The position numbers and the translations under genes were made by a program. Under the pieces are notes generated by a model that was not told the DNA's origin, searched no databases, and was given only the letters and a program-made list of their open reading frames with translations. Below are positions 57,404 through 64,000 of a stretch of DNA of 64,000 nt, piece by piece. The stretch is from Staphylococcus pragensis. GTDB taxonomy: Bacteria; Bacillota; Bacilli; Staphylococcales; Staphylococcaceae. Position 1 is the first letter of the stretch. Every line of letters starts with the position of its first letter. The stretch covers positions 1 to 64,000 of the forward strand of contig NZ_SRPJ01000009.1 in NCBI RefSeq assembly GCF_004785665.1, read 5' to 3'.

Positions 57404-57981
57404 TCGTCGTCACCTAGTAAAGTAACTTTATTCCCTTTAAGAGAAGCCACTTTACATAATGAAGAAACTGTTAAACCTGCTTCTTCTAATCTTTGTCGTC
57501 CATCTTGGAAACTCTTTTCAACAACAATGCCCACACCTACTGTTTCAGCTTTGGCTTGTTGTGCAATATCATATAAACCTAAAGAGGCATCACCATTTGC
57601 TAAAAAGTCATCGATAATTAAGACTTTATCATTTTCACCTAAAAATTCTTCAGAAACGATAACCGTACTCGTCTTATTCTTAGTAAATGAGTGTATATCC
57701 GTACTATAAAATCCATCTTTCAACGTGCTTGGCTTGGCTTTTTTGGCAAATAAGCAAGGCACATCAAAATGTAGCGAAGCCATAATTGCTGGCGCGATAC
57801 CTGATGCTTCAATCGTTAAAATTTTAGTAATACCTTTATCTTTAAATTGATCATAAAATGTTTTACCAACTTCGTGCATTAACTTAGCATCAATCTGATG
57901 ATTAAGAAAACCATCAACCTTTAAAATCTTCTCATCAATTACGACGCCATCCTCTTTGACTTTCTGTCTAAGCGATTCCAC
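57400..57981 (-). CDS. xpt: Xanthine phosphoribosyltransferase
   Basis: Makes XMP from xanthine and PRPP. The PRPP-binding motif VLIIDDFLANGDA (about 126-138) and the typical EASGIAPAIM segment are visible. 193 residues. GTG start with GAGGAGG upstream. First gene after the guanine riboswitch. Confidence 0.96.
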
Positions 57982-58005
57982 TTTAAAACCTCCTCAAAAT
58001 ATATA

Positions 58006-58041
58006 CAAAAAAACCCTAAAACTTTGAAAAAGTTTCAGGAT
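58006..58041 (-). terminator. Riboswitch-controlled terminator before xpt
   Basis: CCTGAAACTTT and AAAGTTTTAGG arms plus a T-run of seven, 25 bases before the xpt start. The expression platform of the guanine riboswitch. Confidence 0.85.
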
Positions 58042-58251
58042 CTATGAGTGAACAGACAATACATCGTAGGATAAACACTTAAATAGCGATTAGCTTAAAT
58101 GTGTCAGTCTAAAAACACTTTAAAATATATTATTTGTTCAATCACATAGAGAAACTGTAGCTATACGCCTACCTCCAAAGTCAAACAATGCTATATGTAG
58201 TATTTCTAGATGACCATTTAATAAAGTCTTTCCTTAAATTATATTATTCTG

Positions 58252-58324
58252 TACTCATAGTCATGTCGTTTGTGGCAACATGGTAGATACTCCTAAAGCC
58301 ATATTCTTTAGATTATATGAGTAA
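58252..58324 (-). promoter_or_regulatory. Guanine riboswitch aptamer
   Basis: Minus strand: P1 arms TACTCATA / TATGAGTA enclose the conserved ATAATC...ATATGGC...GGAGTATCTACC...GACTATG core of purine riboswitches. The C in GACTATG (position 74 type) indicates guanine. The distance to the terminator is about 210 bases, longer than usual. It should turn off xpt-pbuX-guaB-guaA when guanine is high. Confidence 0.9.
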
Positions 58325-58487
58325 TATAAATTATTATTGATAATAGCAAATTTTTACATTCTTTTCAATATTTGAAAATGAGATAAAGCCTTATATGATA
58401 GCATTTATAGATGTAAGCGTTTCATTAAATGATATCTACCTATATTTGTAAACTATTCTCATTTAATTATATAATTATTATAGATTA

Positions 58488-58512
58488 GTTTTATAAACAT
58501 TCATTAGGGTAT
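58488..58512 (+). promoter_or_regulatory. SigB-type promoter
   Basis: GTTTTA (58488-58493) and GGGTAT (58507-58512) with a 13-base spacer match the SigB consensus. 41 bases before the stress protein start. Confidence 0.8.
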
Positions 58513-58552
58513 ATTTTTATTAAAAGTAGGACGAAATTGGAGGGCGAGAAAT

Positions 58553-58960
58553 ATGCCAGATATTACAGTAGTAGATAATCAAGATGAAATTTATAACGTT
58601 ATTGACAAGAAAAAAGCGGAAGGTTATTCAGAAAATGAATTGACTATTGTAAGTAAAAGTAAATTGCATTTAGACGACTTACATGATTCTCAAATTTCAT
58701 TAGTAGCTACAAGTGGTTCATTCAGCGACCGTATGTCTAGATTACTTACAGGCGAAGACGGAGAAGAAGCAGTGTTGACTCGCTATAAATTATCTGAGGA
58801 TCAATTAGATAAGTATAAAAAAGAAGTACTTAACGATAGAATTTTAGTTGTTGCTAATAAAGATAATAGTTCTCATGATGAAGTAGAAGAAAATAATTCT
58901 GCTTATGAAGAAGTTGATATCACACATTATGCAAATGAATCTAAAGGTCCAAAATCATAA
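58553..58960 (+). CDS. General stress protein (YflT/GSP17M domain)
   Basis: 135 residues. The pattern [26 protein letters not shown], then a [42 protein letters not shown], matches the short GSP17M/YflT stress domain, with an acidic tail. Controlled by a SigB promoter, fitting stress induction. Role unknown. Confidence 0.88.
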   Translation: MPDITVVDNQDEIYNVIDKKKAEGYSENELTIVSKSKLHLDDLHDSQISLVATSGSFSDRMSRLLTGEDGEEAVLTRYKLSEDQLDKYKKEVLNDRILVVANKDNSSHDEVEENNSAYEEVDITHYANESKGPKS

Positions 58961-58985
58961 AGCAATTTAAAAATTTAATTATTCA

Positions 58986-59033
58986 TCACCGTAAAATAAA
59001 CTTATATTTAAGTCTATTTTACGGTGTTTTTTA
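58986..59033 (+). terminator. Terminator
   Basis: CACCGTAAAATA and TATTTTACGGTG perfect arms with a T-run. Confidence 0.9.
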
Positions 59034-59121
59034 ATTATCATTACTATTTTATGTTTTTCTTAATGATAGCCTACTTTACAAATGTGCTATACTAAAACAA
59101 AAAAATTGTGGGGGTGACATT

Positions 59122-59787
59122 ATGAAATTTCATACTATCCAATCTTTTAACGATGACTATTTTAATAAGGCAGTAGATTTCTACAACAAACAGCTCGATA
59201 TCGATTTTTATGAAGACAGCTCGATAGTTAAAAAATCTTTGCAAAATAACAAAACTGAAAATGACTATGCCGTCATTGTAGGTCTCGAAAAAGAAGAAGT
59301 AGTTAGCGTAGCGACTGCCCATTATGAAGCGACAACAAACTCGGCATTCCTAATTCATTTACTAGCTATCAATAATGCTAACCACGATGAAATGATATCG
59401 GAAACGCTTCAAGAAATTGAAATCCAATTAAACGAACTTTCTAATAAAGTTCATTCTAGAGATATTAATTTTATAATGGTCGAAGTCCCTAAAGAACCAA
59501 ATAGTAATGGTCATGATAAAGAGTTATTAGAGAAACGTGTCAATTCGCTTCTAACTAATGGTTTTAAAAAGCAAAGTGAAATCGAATACTTACATCCAAA
59601 CTATTCGAATGAAACTTCTCCATTTGAAGTTGATCTATTTATTAAATCAAATATTGAACTAACTAAGGATATTTACCCAGCAAGTGTTAAATCAAATTAT
59701 ATTCTTAAGTATGTCTTTGCAAATGGCATTTCTAGAGATATTATTTATCCACTCTTAGAACGTATGAATTTACGCCTTCCTTTATAA
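59122..59787 (+). CDS. Unknown protein, possibly GNAT-like
   Basis: 221 residues, no signal peptide. A strand-helix order (DYAVIVGLEKEEVVSVATAHYEATTNSAFLIHLLAI, then helix, then INFIMVEVP, then LLTNGFKKQSEIEYLHP) resembles a GNAT fold, but I cannot see the acetyl-CoA loop. GTGGGGGTG precedes the ATG. Function not assigned. Confidence 0.7.
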   Translation: MKFHTIQSFNDDYFNKAVDFYNKQLDIDFYEDSSIVKKSLQNNKTENDYAVIVGLEKEEVVSVATAHYEATTNSAFLIHLLAINNANHDEMISETLQEIEIQLNELSNKVHSRDINFIMVEVPKEPNSNGHDKELLEKRVNSLLTNGFKKQSEIEYLHPNYSNETSPFEVDLFIKSNIELTKDIYPASVKSNYILKYVFANGISRDIIYPLLERMNLRLPL

Positions 59788-59915
59788 GAACACTTGAAAT
59801 GAGCGATATAAAGGGTTAAACTGAATAGCGAGGTTAGACTGACGTGTTACTGGCCGAAGACAGACGTCAGTGTAAATAAGTATAGATAAATATAGAAACG
59901 AAAGGACTTTCAGCT

Positions 59916-60545
59916 ATGTTAACTAAAGAATTCGCTCAACGTGTCAACCTAAGTGAAAAACAAGTCCGTAAAATTGTACAGCATTTAGAAGAACGTGGTT
60001 ATCAACTTAGCAAGACAGAATATCGTGGTCGTGAAGCCACTGATTTTAAAGAAGAAGATATCGAATTATTCCAAGATATCGCGGAGAAAGTTAAACAAAC
60101 TAGTAGTTATGATTTAGCGTTTGAAGAATTAGAGAAAGAGAAAGATTTTTTACAAGTCATTGTTAAAGAAGACAAAGAACAATTACCTACTGATAACAAC
60201 GTGGCTCAATTAGTAGGCGATTTACGTAATGAAATTCAAAAAATGCGTGAAGAACGTCAAATGCTTGCGCAAATGATTAATCAAGTTAATCAACAGCAAA
60301 ATGAATTGAAAGAACTTCAAAGTCAAATTACTAATAAACTTGAGGCTAACAATCAATCTTTACAAGCGATTCAAACATCTCAAGAAGCAATTCAAAATGC
60401 TCAAAAAGAGCAATCTGAATACACTAAAAATGATTTAGTTAAGGAAATTAACGATAATAACCAACAAGCGATAAAAAATACAGCTTCAATGAGTAGACCT
60501 TCAACAGAGAAAAAAGGATTTTTAGCTAGATTATTCAACCTTTAA
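59916..60545 (+). CDS. DUF536-like HTH and coiled-coil protein
   Basis: 209 residues. N-terminal MerR-like helix-turn-helix (MLTKEFAQRVNLSEKQVRKIVQHLEERGYQ), a central coiled coil (about 75-160, many Gln), and a C-terminal KKGFLARLFNL amphipathic end that may touch membrane. This layout is shared by DUF536 proteins and some plasmid replication accessory proteins. The leader (59838-59871) has a perfect ACTGACGT / ACGTCAGT inverted repeat. Role unknown. Confidence 0.75.
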   Translation: MLTKEFAQRVNLSEKQVRKIVQHLEERGYQLSKTEYRGREATDFKEEDIELFQDIAEKVKQTSSYDLAFEELEKEKDFLQVIVKEDKEQLPTDNNVAQLVGDLRNEIQKMREERQMLAQMINQVNQQQNELKELQSQITNKLEANNQSLQAIQTSQEAIQNAQKEQSEYTKNDLVKEINDNNQQAIKNTASMSRPSTEKKGFLARLFNL

Positions 60546-60560
60546 TATATAGTTTAAATT

Positions 60561-60594
60561 CAAACCATAGTCTATAAGGACTGTGGTTTTTTCT
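60561..60594 (+). terminator. Terminator
   Basis: AAACCATAGTC and GACTGTGGTTT arms with a T-run. Confidence 0.85.
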
Positions 60595-60751
60595 TTTTTA
60601 AAATTAAAATTTTAGTTATTTAAATTTATTCAAACTACATTTTTAATAGATATAATTTTATTTTTTATTATAAAGTATTGAAATAATATCAAAACAATAC
60701 TATCCTTATTAAGTAAATCGGAATTAAATTTCATCAAAGGAGATTCGCTTT

Positions 60752-62140
60752 ATGGGGACTTTTTTTACAGTTATTAACATTGTCATAATGCTCGCCTTTC
60801 TTATTGGCTTATTTATTATGGCGAAAAAACATGTTTCCTTCCCTAAACGTGTATTTACAGCTTTAGGCTTAGGAATTGTGTTTGGTATTGCTTTACATTT
60901 AATTTATGGCGTAAATTCAAAAGTACTTGAAACCACAACAGATTGGTTTAGTATCGTAGGCGACGGTTATGTTGCTTTATTACAAATGATTGTTATGCCT
61001 TTAATATTTATTTCAATCGTTTCAGCATTTAGTAAGATACAAATTGGGGATAAATTCGCTAAAATTGGTTCTTATATTTTTATGTTCTTAATCGGCACTG
61101 TGGCTATTGCAGCTATAGTCGGGATTTTTTATGCCATTGTATTCGGTTTAGACGCATCAAGTATTGATTTAGGTAGTGCTGAAAATGCTCGCGGAAGTGA
61201 AATTAGTAGTAAAGCTAAAGATATAACAGCTAATACGCTACCTCAACAAATCTTAGAATTATTACCAAGCAACCCGTTCTTAGACTTCACTGGTCAACGA
61301 ACTACTTCTACAATTGCGGTAGTAATATTTGCGATATTTGTAGGTTTTGCATATTTACGTGTAGCACGTAAACAACCTGAAAATGGTAGCTTGTTAAAAC
61401 GTGGTATTGATGCCATTTATTCATTAGTAATGTCAATCGTTACTTTTGTTCTACGTTTAACTCCTTATGGTATTATTGCGATTATGGCTTCAACCATTGC
61501 TACAAGTGATTTTGCAGCGATTTGGACATTAGGTAAATTTATGATTGCTTCATATGCTGCTTTAATAACAATGTATATTATTCATTTAATTATTTTAACA
61601 ATTATGGGAATTAATCCTGTTCGCTATGTTAAAAAGACGTTCGAAGTACTTATCTTTTCTTTCACTTCACGATCAAGCGCAGGTGCATTACCATTAAACA
61701 TCCAAACACAAACACAACGTTTAGGTGTACCAGATGGTATTGCTAACTTCTCTGCCTCATTTGGTTTATCAATAGGTCAAAATGGTTGTGCAGGAATTTA
61801 TCCAGCTATGTTAGCTATCATGGTAGCGCCAGTAGCTAAAGTTGATATTGATTTACCATTTATATTGACTCTTATTGGTGTAGTAATTATTAGTTCATTT
61901 GGTGTTGCTGGTGTAGGTGGCGGTGCAACATTTGCATCTATTCTTGTATTATCAACGCTTAACCTTCCAGTTGCTTTAGCCGGTGTACTAATTTCAATTG
62001 AACCAATTATTGATATGGGACGAACAGCTCTGAACGTTAATGATTCAATATTAGCAGGTACTGGTACAGCTAAGTTAACTGGTAACCTCGATAAAGAGAA
62101 ATTTAATTCAAATCACTACGGTGACTTATCTACTGAATAA
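60752..62140 (+). CDS. tcyP: Sodium-coupled cystine transporter TcyP
   Basis: 462-residue DAACS-family symporter. Eight hydrophobic segments and two re-entrant loops. The signature SFTSRSSAGALPLNIQTQ and the later GQNGCAGIYPAMLAI, ISSFGVAGVGGGAT and IEPIIDMGRTALNVND identify the cystine branch. AAAGGAG upstream of the ATG. The gene order tcyP-nfrA-hydratase matches other staphylococci. Confidence 0.92.
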   Translation: MGTFFTVINIVIMLAFLIGLFIMAKKHVSFPKRVFTALGLGIVFGIALHLIYGVNSKVLETTTDWFSIVGDGYVALLQMIVMPLIFISIVSAFSKIQIGDKFAKIGSYIFMFLIGTVAIAAIVGIFYAIVFGLDASSIDLGSAENARGSEISSKAKDITANTLPQQILELLPSNPFLDFTGQRTTSTIAVVIFAIFVGFAYLRVARKQPENGSLLKRGIDAIYSLVMSIVTFVLRLTPYGIIAIMASTIATSDFAAIWTLGKFMIASYAALITMYIIHLIILTIMGINPVRYVKKTFEVLIFSFTSRSSAGALPLNIQTQTQRLGVPDGIANFSASFGLSIGQNGCAGIYPAMLAIMVAPVAKVDIDLPFILTLIGVVIISSFGVAGVGGGATFASILVLSTLNLPVALAGVLISIEPIIDMGRTALNVNDSILAGTGTAKLTGNLDKEKFNSNHYGDLSTE

Positions 62141-62151
62141 ATAATAGATAT

Positions 62152-62218
62152 TAAAAAGCGTAGCCAACATTCTAGTATCGTTAATATATTAGAATGATTG
62201 AGCTACGCTTCTTTTTTT
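62152..62218. terminator. Bidirectional terminator
   Basis: AAAAAGCGTAGC and GCTACGCTTCTTTT arms, with an inner TTCTA/TAGAA pair, between convergent tcyP and nfrA. Confidence 0.85.
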
Positions 62219-62227
62219 ATAATAGCT

Positions 62228-62983
62228 TTATCGCTTCATTAAACCTGATTTATTTAATTGTTCCAACATATCTAAACGTGTTTTTTTACTTAAAAATCCT
62301 GCCACTTGTTGTGACCAAGTTTCAGAACGTTCTCCGTTTGTACGTTCTTTATAATAGTTACTAACAGTTTCATCATATTGACTTAATTCTTCACTTTGTT
62401 GTTTTTGGTTACTATTATAAACATTTTTGTGAAAGACATGTTCAAATGGTAGACGTGGTTTTGGTGCCCCATTCTCATCATCAGCAGGCTCACCTACTGC
62501 CATTCCGAATAAAGGAAAAGCATATTCTGGTAAGTCTAAAATTTCACGCACACGACCAACGTCATTACGTAAAGAACCTAAATATACAATACCGTAGCCC
62601 ATATCTTCAGCTGTTAAAGCAATATTTTCAGACACAAGTGCAACATCAATAGATCCTACTAACAAACCTTCTGCAGATTCAAAAGATGTTTCCATATTAT
62701 AATCAAATTTTTCATTAATTAAGCTATGTCGATAATAATCTAAAACAAATACAAATAAGTAACCATTATCTACTACATGAGATTGACCTGAAACTTCTTT
62801 TAATTGCGCTTTAATTTGTGGGTCATCAATACCAATAATTGAGTATGTTTGTAAATAACTAGATGTAGACGCATTTTGACCAGCTTCAACTAGTTTTTTT
62901 ACTACCTCTTCACTTAAAGGTTTATCTTTAAATTTTCTTACTGAATGGTGTTTTTTAGTTAAATCATAAACATGATTCGACAT
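62228..62983 (-). CDS. nfrA: NADPH-dependent FMN oxidoreductase NfrA
   Basis: 251-residue nitroreductase-fold enzyme. HHSVRKFKDKPL (FMN contact), QNASTSSYLQTYSIIGI, and the GMAVGEPADDE segment are characteristic. In S. aureus NfrA reduces flavins, nitro compounds and disulfides and responds to oxidative stress. Diverges from the hydratase gene. Confidence 0.93.
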   Translation of the reverse strand: MSNHVYDLTKKHHSVRKFKDKPLSEEVVKKLVEAGQNASTSSYLQTYSIIGIDDPQIKAQLKEVSGQSHVVDNGYLFVFVLDYYRHSLINEKFDYNMETSFESAEGLLVGSIDVALVSENIALTAEDMGYGIVYLGSLRNDVGRVREILDLPEYAFPLFGMAVGEPADDENGAPKPRLPFEHVFHKNVYNSNQKQQSEELSQYDETVSNYYKERTNGERSETWSQQVAGFLSKKTRLDMLEQLNKSGLMKR

Positions 62984-63140
62984 TTAATTCACTCCTTATC
63001 ATCTACTGAATATATCGTAACAATTTATACTTATGTTTGTCTTCAAAGTCACCTTTCTCTCTTTAATAAAAAATTTGCATGCTTGTATGTTTAAAGTTAT
63101 CATAATAGTAATAATTTTCAGATATTTAAGGAGAGATACT

Positions 63141-63920
63141 ATGCCTCAAGCTAACAAAGAAATTTCAAACGCACTATACAAAGCTTTTACTTCTAAGAAA
63201 CCTATTGAATTTGTCAGTAAAACGCATGACATTAGTGAAGAAGAAGCATATAAAACTCAAGATGATTTGATTGAACAACTTGAAAAACATCAAAAAGCTA
63301 CTATAAAAGGTTATAAAGTGAGCATGACTAGTGCTGCTACTCAAGCCATAGCTAAAACGCACGAGCCTGCTTACGGTACAATCTTGTCTACTCAGGTGGT
63401 TGAAAGTGACGCCAAAGTATCTTTATCAAATCTTTTCGATCCATTATTAGAACCAGAAATTATTTTTGAACTAACTGCTGATTTACCTGAAGATGCTTCT
63501 AATCAAACTATTTTAGAAAGTGTTAAAATCGCAGCAGGAATTGAAATCCCAGACGCGCGTTACAAAGATTGGTTCCCTAATTTCACATTAGGCGATTTAA
63601 TTTCAGATAATACTGCTACAGGATTAATTGTCGTCGGGGAACGCGTTACACCTTTAGAATATAAAGAATTTGCAGATATTAATTTAGAATTATTTAAAGA
63701 TGATAAAAAAATTGAAACTGGTCATTCAAGCGAGGTATTAGGTAACCCAATTGAATCAGTAAAATGGTTAAATAAAAAATTACATGCTCATGGTAAAAAA
63801 CTAGAAAAAGGACAATTTATTTCTTCAGGCACATTTATTTCTCCTTTACATTTAGAAAAAGGCACTTACACTGCAAAATATGACAAAGTTGGTAGTGTAA
63901 CAGTCAAAGTAGTAAATTAA
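63141..63920 (+). CDS. 2-keto-4-pentenoate hydratase / FAH-family protein
   Basis: 259 residues from MPQANKEIS, with AAGGAGAG upstream. The FAH-fold metal-binding residues are seen in LEPEIIFELTADLP and the later IEIPDARYKDW. The LGNPIESVKWLNKKL and SSGTFISPLHLEKG strings match hydratases of the MhpD type. No other aromatic degradation genes are near, so the substrate is unknown. A longer ORF from 63033 lacks a ribosome site. Confidence 0.88.
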   Translation: MPQANKEISNALYKAFTSKKPIEFVSKTHDISEEEAYKTQDDLIEQLEKHQKATIKGYKVSMTSAATQAIAKTHEPAYGTILSTQVVESDAKVSLSNLFDPLLEPEIIFELTADLPEDASNQTILESVKIAAGIEIPDARYKDWFPNFTLGDLISDNTATGLIVVGERVTPLEYKEFADINLELFKDDKKIETGHSSEVLGNPIESVKWLNKKLHAHGKKLEKGQFISSGTFISPLHLEKGTYTAKYDKVGSVTVKVVN

Positions 63921-63931
63921 TTATATATTGA

Positions 63932-63960
63932 GGTCAGGATAGCGTAGCTTCCTGGCCTTG
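63932..63960 (+). terminator. Hairpin after the hydratase gene
   Basis: AGGTCAGGA and TCCTGGCCT arms with one G-U pair. No strong T-run. The remaining ~40 bases show nothing. Confidence 0.5.
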
Positions 63961-64000
63961 ATGCTGTTTAAAATGAACATCTAATAATAGAACTAAATGC

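Overview
The window is chromosomal DNA of a Staphylococcus. It is AT-rich, and its gene order is the familiar staphylococcal one: rrn operon - recR - yaaK - dnaX - SRP RNA - trehalose operon - gltDB/gltC - sle1 - metNIQ - mccAB - mpsABC - psm-alpha - guaAB/pbuX/xpt - tcyP - nfrA. A 20-codon alpha-type phenol-soluble modulin beside mpsABC, unlike the S. aureus alpha peptides as I remember them, suggests a coagulase-negative species. The species cannot be fixed from the sequence alone.

Layout. 1-4.7 kb: the 5' end of a 16S rRNA gene with tandem promoters, a DNA-repair/replication cluster (recR, yaaK, dnaX), an acetyltransferase, a putative short transcript with a 16-codon ORF, and the large SRP RNA. 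4.7-9 kb: treP-treA-treR with a promoter/operator, and tRNA-Ser(UGA). 9-16 kb: glutamate synthase gltB and gltD, where gltD carries a one-base frameshift, with the divergent activator gltC. 16-26 kb: a YibE/YibF pair, acetyltransferase and Nudix genes, the LysM-CHAP autolysin Sle1, the methionine importer metNIQ and the methionine-to-cysteine pair mccAB. 26-38.6 kb: small proteins, an NSS transporter, lipid/esterase enzymes, the MpsABC bicarbonate/cation system, the psm-alpha gene, and an acetyltransferase.

38,689-52,930: a 14.2-kb phage-inducible chromosomal island (SaPI-like) inserted at the 3' end of guaA and flanked by the 14-bp repeat TATTCCCACTCAAT. From right to left it holds a tyrosine integrase, a few tiny genes, an Stl-like repressor with a divergent Cro-like gene, an excisionase-like gene, primase and VapE-type replication protein, an iteron origin, and a LexA-controlled packaging operon ending in the small terminase subunit. 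The left end carries cargo: a GyrI-like protein and a 37-residue peptide. I see no capsid, tail or large-terminase genes, so it should depend on a helper phage for particles. The origin iterons run into the end of rep, and an SOS box overlaps the -35 of the packaging promoter. The island also carries its own substitute guaA terminator next to attR.

52.9-64 kb: purine genes guaA, guaB, pbuX, xpt under a guanine riboswitch; a SigB-type general stress gene; two less characterised genes; the cystine transporter tcyP; the flavin oxidoreductase nfrA; and a hydratase-family gene.
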